The position numbers and the translations under genes were made by a program. The notes beneath the pieces are model-generated. The model had not been told where the DNA came from. It ran no database searches and saw only the letters and a program-made list of their open reading frames with translations. DNA of 64,000 bases from Intestinimonas massiliensis (ex Afouda et al. 2020). Lineage in GTDB: Bacteria; Bacillota; Clostridia; Oscillospirales; Oscillospiraceae. Shown piece by piece: positions 16,589-25,089 of this stretch. The stretch is from the NCBI RefSeq assembly GCF_001244995.1, contig NZ_LN869529.1:1630957-1694956 (forward strand). The letters are read 5' to 3'. The first letter of the stretch is position 1; every line of letters begins with the position of its first letter.

Positions 16589-17914
16589 ATGTTAAAACTG
16601 GACCTTTCCAACGCCCAGGGCTTTCTGCCCCAGGACTGGCTGGACCGCCGCCTGCCCGCACTGGAGCAGGCCCACCGTCAGGTGCTGGAGGGCAACGGCC
16701 CCGGCGGAGATTTTACCGGCTGGGTCACGCTTCCCAGGGACTACGATTCAGCCGAACTGGTTAGGATAAAGGCGGCGGCAGAGAAGATCCGTTCCGACTC
16801 CGACGTGCTGGTGGTCATCGGCATCGGCGGGTCCTACCTGGGGGCCCGGGCGGTCATTGAGCTCACGAGCTCCGCCGACCGCCGTCTGGTCCGGGGCCGG
16901 CCGGAGATCTTCTTTGCCGGCAACGGCCTATCCTCCGACGAGCTGGCCGGCATCATCGACTACCTGGACGGCAAGGACTTCTCGGTAAACGTCATCTCCA
17001 AGTCGGGCACCACCACCGAGCCGGCCGTGGCCTTCCGTATCTTTAAGGCCCTGCTGGAGGAGAAATACGGCAAGGCGGGGGCCCGTGGGCGCATCTACGC
17101 CACCACCGACGCCCGCAGGGGAGCTCTGAAGGGTCTGGCCGACGCCGAGGGCTACGAGGAATTCGTGGTGCCCGATGCGGTGGGCGGGCGCTACTCCGTC
17201 CTCACCGCCGTGGGGCTGCTGCCCATCGCCGCCGCAGGCATCGACGTGGACCGGCTGCTCTCCGGCGCCCGGGAGTTGATGGAGGCTCTGGCAGTCCCCG
17301 GCCGGGACAACCTGGCCTGGCAGTATGCCGCCGCCCGCAACGCCCTGTATGACGCCGGCAAGGCGGTGGAGCTGCTGGTGGGCTACGAGCCCTCCTTCCG
17401 CTTTTTTGCCGAGTGGTGGAAGCAGCTCTACGGGGAGAGCGAGGGCAAGGAGCACAAGGGTCTCTTCCCCGCCAGCGTGGAATTCACCGCCGACCTGCAC
17501 TCCATGGGCCAGTATATCCAGCAGGGCCAGCGCATCCTGTTGGAGACGGTGGTGCGCTTCTCCCGCAGCCGCCGGAGCGTCGCCATCCCCCACGACCCGG
17601 ACAACGTGGACGGGCTCAACTTCCTGTCGGGCAAGAGCCTGGATTTTGTGGCCGAGCAGGCCATGCGCGGCACCCTGCTGGCTCACGTGGACGGCGGCGT
17701 GCCCAACCTGGTGCTGGAGGCCGGGGGCCGGGACGAGGCCAGCATTGGCGCGCTCATTTACTTCTTTGAGTTCGCCTGCGGCGTATCCGGCTATCTGCTG
17801 GGGGTCAACCCCTTCGACCAGCCCGGTGTGGAGGCTTACAAGAAGAACATGTTTGCTCTTCTGGGCAAGCCTGGATACGAGGCGCTGCGGGCCGAGCTGG
17901 AGCAGCGGCTGTGA
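16589..17914 (+). CDS. pgi: Glucose-6-phosphate isomerase
   Basis: This 441-residue enzyme interconverts glucose-6-phosphate and fructose-6-phosphate. Family motifs are [17 protein letters not shown] (about 71-87), [14 protein letters not shown] (sugar-phosphate loop), and the catalytic-Glu region [31 protein letters not shown] near the C-terminus corresponds to PGI signature 2. The length suits the shorter Gram-positive Pgi type. TAAGGAGG precedes the ATG. A weak TATACT element at 16547-16552 may be the -10 box. It is monocistronic. Confidence 0.96.
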   Translation: MLKLDLSNAQGFLPQDWLDRRLPALEQAHRQVLEGNGPGGDFTGWVTLPRDYDSAELVRIKAAAEKIRSDSDVLVVIGIGGSYLGARAVIELTSSADRRLVRGRPEIFFAGNGLSSDELAGIIDYLDGKDFSVNVISKSGTTTEPAVAFRIFKALLEEKYGKAGARGRIYATTDARRGALKGLADAEGYEEFVVPDAVGGRYSVLTAVGLLPIAAAGIDVDRLLSGARELMEALAVPGRDNLAWQYAAARNALYDAGKAVELLVGYEPSFRFFAEWWKQLYGESEGKEHKGLFPASVEFTADLHSMGQYIQQGQRILLETVVRFSRSRRSVAIPHDPDNVDGLNFLSGKSLDFVAEQAMRGTLLAHVDGGVPNLVLEAGGRDEASIGALIYFFEFACGVSGYLLGVNPFDQPGVEAYKKNMFALLGKPGYEALRAELEQRL

Positions 17915-17960
17915 CATCGGAAGGTTCCTCATGAACTTTCCGTGAATTTGCGCAAATTGG

Positions 17961-17989
17961 TTGCAATCCCATTGTGGAAATGGTAACAT
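17961..17989 (+). promoter_or_regulatory. Promoter of the P-loop protein gene
   Basis: TTGCAA (17961-17966), a 17-base spacer and TAACAT (17984-17989), 71 bases before the ATG at 18060. Confidence 0.6.
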
Positions 17990-18059
17990 AGTGACAAGGA
18001 AATCGCCCCGCGGTTTTCACAGGCCGGGAGAGCCCGGCGTACAAAGTAAGGAGTGATTT

Positions 18060-18476
18060 ATGATGCTTCGAGTGATCATGGGGGTCAAGGGTACCGGTAA
18101 GACCAAGCAGATGATCGATCTCATCAATACGGCTGCCAAGGATGCCAGCGGAAATGTGGTGTGCATTGAACGTGGCCCCAAAATGATGTATGACATCCAC
18201 TATAAGATCCGCCTAGTGAACTCCGGCGAGTTTGCCATGCACAATTACGATTTTCTGAAGGGCTTCATCAGCGGCCTGTACGCGGGAAATTACGATATCA
18301 CCCACATCTTTATCGACAGCCTGACCAAAATCATCCCCAGCGACGCCAGCGACCGTCAGGTGGAGGACTTCCTCAACTGGCTGGCCAAGTTCGGTGAGGA
18401 CAACAACATCAAGTTCGTGGTCACCATCAGCGCCGACGCCTCTCTGGCTACCGAGGGCGTGAAGCAGTATTTCTAA
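18060..18476 (+). CDS. Small P-loop NTPase-like protein of unknown function
   Basis: The 138-residue protein opens with a Walker A motif, MGVKGTGKTKQMIDLIN (about residues 7-23). A hydrophobic strand ending in Asp follows (ITHIFIDSLTKI), a possible Walker B. It is too short for a full AAA+ or RecA domain and looks like a minimal ATP-binding domain of a type common in Clostridia. AAGTAAGGAG precedes the ATG, and a good promoter lies upstream. Nothing in the neighbourhood (pgi before, LacI regulator after) fixes its role. Confidence 0.75.
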   Translation: MMLRVIMGVKGTGKTKQMIDLINTAAKDASGNVVCIERGPKMMYDIHYKIRLVNSGEFAMHNYDFLKGFISGLYAGNYDITHIFIDSLTKIIPSDASDRQVEDFLNWLAKFGEDNNIKFVVTISADASLATEGVKQYF

Positions 18477-18490
18477 ATCGCCGTGCCGAA

Positions 18491-18518
18491 GCCGGGCTCC
18501 GTTACAACGGGGCCCGGC
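18491..18518 (+). terminator. Hairpin after the P-loop protein gene
   Basis: GCCGGGCTCCGTT pairs with AACGGGGCCCGGC (one G-T pair) around a 2-nt loop. There is no classic T-run; instead it abuts and shares bases with the much larger palindrome that starts at 18514. Confidence 0.55.
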
Positions 18519-18586
18519 TCTCAGTCTGTCGAAAAGCCCGGATTCTCGAGTTGAGAATCCGGGCTTTTCGACAGACTGAGAGCCGG
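18514..18586. repeat. 34-bp perfect palindrome with 5-base loop
   Basis: The left arm 18514-18547 (starting CCGGCTCTCAGTCTGTCGAA) and right arm 18553-18586 are exact complements around GAGTT. The gap 18477-18831 otherwise holds the preceding terminator-like hairpin, a promoter at 18728-18756 and no gene. The arms are much longer than a terminator needs and no T-run follows. Confidence 0.92.
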
Positions 18587-18727
18587 AAAGTGAGCCTTCC
18601 CGGCCCAAAAGTGACGTTGGCAGACCGCTTGGCGGACACCATATCCGTTTTCTCCTTCTATAAACACCTCATACCGGCAAATAGCACCGATAGCACCTGT
18701 ATAACACCAAATATCAGCGTTCTTCCA

Positions 18728-18756
18728 TTGACAGGCGAACTTTTTTCTTGTAATAT
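18728..18756 (+). promoter_or_regulatory. Promoter of the LacI-family regulator
   Basis: A consensus TTGACA (18728-18733), 17-base spacer and TAATAT (18751-18756), about 76 bases before the GTG start. This is one of the best sigma-A-type promoters in the window. Confidence 0.75.
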
Positions 18757-18831
18757 TATAAAAATGGCGTAATATCCCAGCGCTGTCCGCACACATCCCC
18801 TTCAGCAGCTGGTAGAAAGGGGAACCCTTGA

Positions 18832-19872
18832 GTGAGAGCTAGACCCACCATCAAAGACATTGCCGCGGAAGTCGGCGTTTCCCATACCACCGTTTCCTAT
18901 ATCCTCAGCGGGAACACCACCCAGAAGATATCTCCGGCGACCCGCAAGGCGGTGCTGGACGCAGCCAAGCGGCTGCAATATGTCCCCAACAGCGCCGCCC
19001 GCTCCCTGCGCAACAACAGCACCCACTGCGTCAGCGTCGCCATGGAAAAGGCCCTGACCAACACCCGTTTCAGCGGACTGCTCCAAGGCATCCGGGAAAG
19101 CCTTCAGGCCGAGGGCTACTGGATCATGCTGTTCGATTTCAGCACCAGCAGCCCTCCGTATCCCGACTTTCTGGAGAGCGTTCTGCAACGGCGCACCGAC
19201 GGCATCATCTATATCTCCTCCGACGGATACCCTCCGGAAGAGCACTGCCGCCAGATGATCATCGACAACACCCTGCCCTTTGTGGCCTGCGACTGTTGCC
19301 CGGAGGAACCGGAGTTGGTCTCTGTGAGCTTTGACTATGAGCGGGGCGCCTTCGAGGTAGCCTGCCGCTTGTTTGGAGAGGGGGCCCGGCGCATTTTGTA
19401 TTGGAGGCCCGACGTTCAGAGCCTCCAGGAGGGGTACCGGGAGCAGGGTCTGCGCCGTGCGGCGGAGCTCTACCCAGGAGTGGAGTTTTCCGTGTCTCTC
19501 CTGCCTTCCAACACCTGCGTGTGCACGAGCGACCGCCACTCCGACCTGAACCGGATATGCAGCCAGCACCTGGCCCAGGAGATCCTGCCGCGCATTGCCG
19601 ACTTTCAGCCTGGGGATGCCGTAGTTTGTTGCTGGAGCGTCATGGTAAACCACCTAAACGCCGCCTTGAGCGGAAAGGGCAGGGGGCTGAAAATCGCCAC
19701 CCTGTCCGACGCGGAGCCTCCTGTGGTGACGGACACGCAGATCCTCACCAGCCGCTCCAACTTCGTGCGGGGCGGGAAGGAGTGCACTGCCTTGTTGCTG
19801 CGCCAGCTCCGGGGCGAGTCTTGCAGCAGCGTGGTACTTCCCCCGGATATTCCCAGTTACATTAATTCTTGA
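18832..19872 (+). CDS. LacI-family transcriptional regulator
   Basis: The 346-residue protein has the LacI helix-turn-helix at once (TIKDIAAEVGVSHTTVSYIL, residues 6-25) and the hinge region KRLQYVPNSAARSLR. A periplasmic-binding-protein-like effector domain follows (about 60-345). GTG at 18832 lies about 9 bases after AAAGGGG. It sits convergent to the CoA ligase that heads the minus-strand half of the catabolic island, so it is the best local candidate to control that island. The ligand, usually a sugar or nucleoside in this family, is unknown. Confidence 0.9.
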   Translation: MRARPTIKDIAAEVGVSHTTVSYILSGNTTQKISPATRKAVLDAAKRLQYVPNSAARSLRNNSTHCVSVAMEKALTNTRFSGLLQGIRESLQAEGYWIMLFDFSTSSPPYPDFLESVLQRRTDGIIYISSDGYPPEEHCRQMIIDNTLPFVACDCCPEEPELVSVSFDYERGAFEVACRLFGEGARRILYWRPDVQSLQEGYREQGLRRAAELYPGVEFSVSLLPSNTCVCTSDRHSDLNRICSQHLAQEILPRIADFQPGDAVVCCWSVMVNHLNAALSGKGRGLKIATLSDAEPPVVTDTQILTSRSNFVRGGKECTALLLRQLRGESCSSVVLPPDIPSYINS

Positions 19873-19878
19873 CCGGCC

Positions 19879-19915
19879 AAAAGACCGCCTGAACATGATG
19901 TTCAGGCGGTCTTTT
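19879..19915. terminator. Bidirectional terminator between lacI-type gene and CoA ligase
   Basis: A 16-bp perfect stem (AAAAGACCGCCTGAAC and complement) with loop ATGAT has A- and T-tract flanks and lies between the two convergent stops. Confidence 0.88.
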
Positions 19916-19924
19916 AATGTCATA

Positions 19925-21475
19925 TCAGCGAAGATGACTCTTTTTGATCTTTCCGGTGGCAGTCCTGGGGAAGTCATCCACAAATTCTATGATCGTGGGA
20001 CGTTTGAATTTGGCCAGCCGCGGCGTGCAGTACTCTGTAATCTCATCTTTGGTCAGTACGCTGCCTGGCCGGAGCTGAACGAAAGCCTTGACCGCCTGAT
20101 CCCGGATGGGGTCAGGCACTCCGATCACCGCCGCATCAGCAATATCCGAATGGGAGGTGAGCACACACTCCACCTCCAGGCTGCTCACGTTTTCCCCCGA
20201 CCGTTTGATCATATCGCTGGAACGGTCGATAAAGTAAAGCCAGCCATCTTCATCCAGATAGCCCCGATCCCCGGAGTGGAGCCAGCCGTCGGGATCAATG
20301 AGTCGGGCGGTCGCCTCCTCGTCCTTGTAATATCCCAGCACCAGCGAGCGCCCGGGGACTCCGTGGACGCAAATCTCCCCCACCTGGCCGGGGGCCAGCT
20401 CCCGGCCGCACTCGTCTACAATTTTGATGCAGTAGGATGGCGCGGCTCTGCCTACCGACGGCCAGCGCTTCTCCCCTGTCAGCGGCGCGCAGGTCACTCC
20501 GGATACCGTCTCGGTCATGCCATAGGAGTTGAGCAGGCTCACCCGAAATCGCTCCTCGAACCGCTCCTTCTCCTCGTCGCTCAGGCCCATGGAAAAATAA
20601 ATCTGTTTCAGGCTGTGATCTTTCTCCCAGGGTTGAACTGCCTGCATCAGCATGGTGCGGTTCATCACGGACATGGTGTCGGTAAACTGCGCCCGATAAC
20701 GGCAGACCTGCCCCCAGAAACGGCGGGCACTATAATGCTCCACCATCAACAGGGTGCTTCCGGTGCAGATGACCGGCATGGCCGCCATCTCCTGGAAATC
20801 CATGTGATAGCAGGGCATAGAGCTGAGAAACCGATCTCCGTGTTCCATCCCCATCTGCATCACATGGATCAGCCCGCCGTAGACCACATTGCAATGGGTG
20901 TACATGGCCCCCTTGGGGTGACGGGTGGTGCCGCTGGTAAACAGAATCACGGCCAACTCGTCGCCCGTCACCGGCCGAACCTCCCGAAGATACGGCTCCT
21001 GGCGGGCCATCCCAGCCTCCAGTGAGATCACCCCCTCCGGCAGCGCCTCTCCGCCCCGGATGGAGATCAATTGCTCCGCCATGGGGCGCGGAGCGGACTC
21101 CAGGTACAGCGGCAGAGCACAGGGTTCCGTGATCACCCGCCGGATGCCGCACTTCTCCAAGATGTGGCGAACCTCCGGCTGCTGGTAATGTTCATTCAGC
21201 GGCACCGACACCGCCCCGATCTGGGCCAGCGCCAGCCAGCAGGTCAAATATTCCGGCGTGTTGTGCAAGTGCAGGGCCACCAGCTCCTGCCGGGCCACCC
21301 CCAGCTCCAGGAAAAAGTTGGCCGCCTGCTTCACCTTGCGATCCATCTCCTCATAGGTCCATACCGTTACCTGGTCGTCCACGGAGATATATTCCAAAAA
21401 GGGCGCCCGCCCATAGCAGCGTACAGTCTCATCCCACTGGCTGCGCAGGGTGCGGCTACCCACCATATCCGTCAT
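19925..21475 (-). CDS. CaiC-like acyl-CoA synthetase (AMP-dependent ligase)
   Basis: The 516-residue ANL-superfamily enzyme activates a carboxylate to acyl-AMP and then acyl-CoA. Motifs are ILFTSGTTRHPKGAMYTH (phosphate loop, about residue 165), SYGMTETVSG, GWLHSGDRGYLDEDGWLYFI and the C-terminal TGKIKKSHLR with the catalytic Lys. The N-terminus (LRSQWDETVRCYGRAPFLEY) and overall pattern resemble CaiC, the carnitine/crotonobetaine CoA ligase. The ATG at 21475 follows AAGGTGGG; the frame extends to 21544 without support. It is downstream of the ETF genes on the minus strand and divergent from the CoA-transferase/dehydrogenase run. Confidence 0.85.
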   Translation of the reverse strand: MTDMVGSRTLRSQWDETVRCYGRAPFLEYISVDDQVTVWTYEEMDRKVKQAANFFLELGVARQELVALHLHNTPEYLTCWLALAQIGAVSVPLNEHYQQPEVRHILEKCGIRRVITEPCALPLYLESAPRPMAEQLISIRGGEALPEGVISLEAGMARQEPYLREVRPVTGDELAVILFTSGTTRHPKGAMYTHCNVVYGGLIHVMQMGMEHGDRFLSSMPCYHMDFQEMAAMPVICTGSTLLMVEHYSARRFWGQVCRYRAQFTDTMSVMNRTMLMQAVQPWEKDHSLKQIYFSMGLSDEEKERFEERFRVSLLNSYGMTETVSGVTCAPLTGEKRWPSVGRAAPSYCIKIVDECGRELAPGQVGEICVHGVPGRSLVLGYYKDEEATARLIDPDGWLHSGDRGYLDEDGWLYFIDRSSDMIKRSGENVSSLEVECVLTSHSDIADAAVIGVPDPIRDQAVKAFVQLRPGSVLTKDEITEYCTPRLAKFKRPTIIEFVDDFPRTATGKIKKSHLR

Positions 21476-21638
21476 AGCAAACCCACCTTTTATACCGCTG
21501 AGGCCAGAGCCGGTCGTCCTTTCATCGATTCCCCGGAAAATCATCCGGGAGCGGCCACACCATCGCCACCGCTCCCGTCCATGGGCGCATCTGCCAGGCC
21601 GCAGTCTTGGGGACTTCTGTATATATCCCGCCGACTCC

Positions 21639-22562
21639 TCAGGAAAGCTTTTCGATCAATGCAGGAACCACCTTATACAAATCGCCCACTACGCCGAAAT
21701 CGGCGTTTTTGAAGATCGGCGCGGACTTATCCTTGTTCACTGCCACGATCACCCGGGACTTGTTAATGCCGCCAATGTGCTGAATCTGCCCGGACACGCC
21801 CAGAGCCACGATGAGCTCGGGCTTGACCTGGACGCCTGTGATGCCCATATAGTTGGACTTGGGGAGCCATTTGTTGTTCTCCGCCACTGGACGGGAACAG
21901 CCAACCTCCGCGCCCAGCGCAGCAGCCAGCTTCCGGCACAGCTCCAGATCCGCCTCCTGCGCCAGGCCCCGTCCCACGTCCACAATGCGCTTGGCCGCCA
22001 CCAGGTCCACGCCGCCCTCCTTCTTCGGCGTACAGGCGATGCGCTTCAAGCCGCCTTGTGGGAGCCCCTCAAAGGGGGCGACAGCGGCCTGCGCCGGCTC
22101 CGCGGCGGCCTCGAATACACCGCCGCCCACCGTGAGCACACCGTAGGGCTTGGTGAATACCTCACTGCGCTGAGCCATACCGCCGTACACCATGCGGCAG
22201 CAGACCAGCTCCTCGCCGGATCGCTCCAGGGCGTTGACACTGGTGAGCACCGCGGTGTCCAGCAAAACGCCCAGCTTACCCGCCAGGCAGCGGCCACGGA
22301 TGGTGTTGTTGACGATGACCAGAGCGGAGGCCTCCTTTTTCACCTCCTGGGCGACAGCGGCGGCATAGTCCTCCGGTACGGCTCCGTCGGAGGGCTGGCA
22401 ATAGAGTAGGCGATCCGCACCGCACCCGGCGGCACCTGCCGCCTCGGCCTCACTGCCGAACAAAATGGCGGTGACCCGCGCTGCCACAGCCCCCGCGCCG
22501 GCACACAGCTCTGACAGGGCGGAAGCCTCATCGCTCATCACGAATATCGTCTGCATCGACAT
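21639..22562 (-). CDS. Electron transfer flavoprotein alpha subunit (FixB/CaiC-island type)
   Basis: The 307-residue ETF alpha subunit has the C-terminal FAD domain with GVSGQIQHIGGINKSRVIVA and FKNADFGVVGDLYKVVPAL. The N-terminal Rossmann-like domain covers about residues 1-180. ETF shuttles electrons to or from acyl-CoA dehydrogenases. The ATG follows GGGAGG, and the gene lies 22 bases after the beta subunit. Next to CaiA-like and CaiC-like genes it most resembles the FixB role in carnitine reduction. No FixC/FixX or ETF:quinone oxidoreductase gene is seen in the window. Confidence 0.9.
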   Translation of the reverse strand: MSMQTIFVMSDEASALSELCAGAGAVAARVTAILFGSEAEAAGAAGCGADRLLYCQPSDGAVPEDYAAAVAQEVKKEASALVIVNNTIRGRCLAGKLGVLLDTAVLTSVNALERSGEELVCCRMVYGGMAQRSEVFTKPYGVLTVGGGVFEAAAEPAQAAVAPFEGLPQGGLKRIACTPKKEGGVDLVAAKRIVDVGRGLAQEADLELCRKLAAALGAEVGCSRPVAENNKWLPKSNYMGITGVQVKPELIVALGVSGQIQHIGGINKSRVIVAVNKDKSAPIFKNADFGVVGDLYKVVPALIEKLS

Positions 22563-22584
22563 GATTTCCTAACCTCCCTTTCTA

Positions 22585-23346
22585 TCAAAAGCCCTCTTTT
22601 TTCAGGAACCGAACCAGGGCATCCACGGCCTCCTCGCCGTCGCCCTCCACCAACTCTTTGCGGCGCTCCTGCTGTTGGGGCGCCAACTGCTGCAAGATGC
22701 GCAGGGAGGGCTCGCCGCCTCCTTGGCAGTCCAGCTTGTCCACGGGCTTCTTACCCGCCCGCATGATATCCCGCATGGCGGGTACAGAGGGGGTATTGAT
22801 CTCGGAGGATACACTGAGCACCGCCGGCAGGGGAACCTCCAGCACCTCCACCTCGTCCTCCAAGGTGCGCTCTACCTCAAGGACGCCCTCTCCGGCGGGC
22901 TTGATGCCAGTGATATTGTTCAGGGCAGGCACGCCCAGCAGCTCACCCACCTGCACCCCAACCTCCTGGAAGTACAGGTCGCTGGAACCCATGCCGCACA
23001 GCACCAGATCATACTGTCCGATGGTTCCCACCGCCTCCGCGATGGCTTTGGCGGTCTGGAGGGAGTCCTGGAAGGGCTTGCCGTCATCCATGACCAGCTT
23101 CAGCTCGTCCGCCCCCCGGGAGAGAATATCCTTCTGGATCTTGCTGGAGCCCAGGGCCGCTTCGCTGCCAATGCTCAGGGCCGTCAGGGAACCGCCGCCT
23201 GCCGCCAGTTGCTTGCCGCTCTCCAGCGCGTTCAAATCATACTGGCTGATCTTCCAGGGCGTTCCGGCAAAATTCAGCTCCCGGCTGGACAGCACCTGGA
23301 TTTCCTCCTCGTTGGGAACGACCTTACAACACACAATGATCTTCAT
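22585..23346 (-). CDS. Electron transfer flavoprotein beta subunit (FixA type)
   Basis: The 253-residue ETF beta subunit starts MKIIVCCKVVPNEEE, the family's standard N-terminus. It has NALESGKQL, the YDLVLCGMGSSD segment (nucleotide-binding region) and the VPALNNITGI stretch. The start at 23346 is chosen on family alignment and the AAGGAAGG site; the open frame runs on to 23475 without conserved sequence. It forms the first gene of the minus-strand unit (beta, alpha, CoA ligase) that reads away from the divergent control region. Confidence 0.9.
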   Translation of the reverse strand: MKIIVCCKVVPNEEEIQVLSSRELNFAGTPWKISQYDLNALESGKQLAAGGGSLTALSIGSEAALGSSKIQKDILSRGADELKLVMDDGKPFQDSLQTAKAIAEAVGTIGQYDLVLCGMGSSDLYFQEVGVQVGELLGVPALNNITGIKPAGEGVLEVERTLEDEVEVLEVPLPAVLSVSSEINTPSVPAMRDIMRAGKKPVDKLDCQGGGEPSLRILQQLAPQQQERRKELVEGDGEEAVDALVRFLKKEGF

Positions 23347-23871
23347 CCTACCAACCTTCCTTCTACGTTTTCCCAGACCCAAACTGCCGTACAGGAGTAC
23401 TCCAATGGATGAAAAAGCAAACTTCCCGGTCTGGTTTTTCGTTAAAGTAGACGCGCTCGGCTTGTTTTTGCACAATCCGCCTTTATCTTAGGCTAAATCA
23501 TTTGGGCTGTCAACAGAAAAATAGGAGAACCCCAGCGCCGGATTTAAAAGCAGTTTTTCTACTATTTTTAATAAAATATCAATATTATTGTGTATTAATT
23601 AAAAAAACGTAATTTTATATATATTTTCACTTGTTTGCCGCCCCTCCATTTTTGGGGGGTTCTACAATTTTGATGTTAAAAATTTGGCAACATTGATGCT
23701 TGCGAATTTACCCTTGATTTGCTATCTTGTAATTGCACGTTAAAGTAGAGTAATTTACAATTTCCAAGCGGATATATCCGGTTCGGTTTGTTGTTTTAGC
23801 GTGAAAGTTATTGGGGGAAGCCAATGCCGTCACCGGATGGATCGGAACAGAGAAAGGAGCGGCCTAATGCT
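23347..23871. promoter_or_regulatory. AT-rich divergent control region of the Cai/Fix-like island
   Basis: This 525-base region holds no convincing gene. It is sharply richer in A+T than its surroundings, with runs such as GTGTATTAATTAAAAAAACG near 23590-23610. A 12-base direct repeat CGTTAAAGTAGA occurs at 23440-23451 and 23739-23750, facing the same way 299 bases apart. A 12-base palindrome CGGATATATCCG lies at 23769-23780, and a small C/G hairpin (CCCCTCCATTTTTGGGGGG) at about 23641-23659. The region must carry both divergent promoters and probably regulator sites. Confidence 0.7.
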
Positions 23872-25062
23872 ATGAAACCACTGGCTTCACTGAGGATACT
23901 GGACCTGACTGACGGCAACCCCTATCCGGGCAGTCTGTTCGCCGACTACGGGGCCGAGGTGCTGAAAATCGAGCCGCCCGGTCGGGGCGATTCCATCCGC
24001 CGCCGGGGCACCACGGGGGCGGACGAGCCCGAGGGGCTTTACCAGAGCTATTATAACCGAAGCAAGAGGAGCGTGGCACTGGATCTCACCCGGAACGCCG
24101 GGCAGGAGATCCTGCGGCGGCTTATCCCCACCTGCGACATGCTCGTGGCCAATGTGCCGGAGTCACGGCTGGCAGCGCTGGGACTGGGCTATGAGCGGCT
24201 CAGAGCGGTAAACCCCAAGCTGATCTACGGCGTGCTCACTCCCTTCGGAGAGGAAGGCCCCTGGAAGGATCTTCCGGACTATGATCTGATCGTCATGGCC
24301 CGCACCGGGCTGCTTGAGAAGACCGGCCTGCCGGACAAGCCCACCCGCATCGGCTCTCCGCTCTCTTATTATTACGGGGCTTGGCACCTCACCGCCGGGA
24401 TGATGGCCGCCTGGCTGGACGCTCAGGACAGCGGGCAGGGCCGGAAGGTGTCTGTGTCCTGCTGGCAGGCCATCTGCTCCATCGACGACACCTATGTTCA
24501 GGGCCTCCAGGGGCTGAATGTCCTGCCCAAGCGCATCGGAAACGGCTTCCCCACCACCAACCCCACCGATACCTTTCAGTGCAAAAACGGCTGGTTCGCT
24601 CTGAGCATCGGCAGCGACGCTCAGTGGCTGGCCTTTGCCGCCGGAGCCGGGCGGGATGACTGGGGTGAGGGCACTGTCTATGCCCACGATCCGGCCCGAT
24701 CCATGAAGCACTACTTCGGTGAGCTGGACGAACAGTTGCGGGACTACTTCCGCACCATCACCATTGAGGAGGCGGATCGCATCTGCCGGGAGGCCATGGT
24801 GCCCGGAGGGCCTTGCAATACCGTCCGGGAACTGATGGACGACGAGCAGGTGGCCGCCCGGAGCATGATTATTGAGGTAGACGACCCTGTTTGGGGCCGG
24901 GTGAAGCAGTTGGGCAAGCCTGCCAAATTTCTCCGGGATGACCAGGATGACGACGCGGCGGCCCCCGCCCCCGCCCTGGGCGCCCATACCGATCCAGTGC
25001 TGGCGGAGCTGGGGATGGAGGAACCAGAGATCGCGGATCTGCGCCGGCAGGGTGTGGTCTGA
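23872..25062 (+). CDS. Family III (CaiB/BaiF) CoA-transferase paralogue lacking the catalytic Asp
   Basis: The 396-residue protein has family III features: ADYGAEVLKIEPPGRGDSIR (CoA site, about 24-43), YNRSKRSVALDL, GLGYERLRAVNPKLIY, and a C-terminal LGAHTDPVLAELG. In active members a Gly-Asp supplies the Asp that forms the acyl anhydride. Here the aligned stretch is TRIGSPLSYYYGAWH, with Ser162 where the neighbouring copy has Asp170. It may be an inactive or structural subunit paired with the next gene. Start at 23872, after AAAGGAG, rather than 23824. It is the first plus-strand gene of the island. Confidence 0.85.
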   Translation: MKPLASLRILDLTDGNPYPGSLFADYGAEVLKIEPPGRGDSIRRRGTTGADEPEGLYQSYYNRSKRSVALDLTRNAGQEILRRLIPTCDMLVANVPESRLAALGLGYERLRAVNPKLIYGVLTPFGEEGPWKDLPDYDLIVMARTGLLEKTGLPDKPTRIGSPLSYYYGAWHLTAGMMAAWLDAQDSGQGRKVSVSCWQAICSIDDTYVQGLQGLNVLPKRIGNGFPTTNPTDTFQCKNGWFALSIGSDAQWLAFAAGAGRDDWGEGTVYAHDPARSMKHYFGELDEQLRDYFRTITIEEADRICREAMVPGGPCNTVRELMDDEQVAARSMIIEVDDPVWGRVKQLGKPAKFLRDDQDDDAAAPAPALGAHTDPVLAELGMEEPEIADLRRQGVV

Positions 25063-25089
25063 ACATCGCTGGGAAAGGAGTGTTGACCT

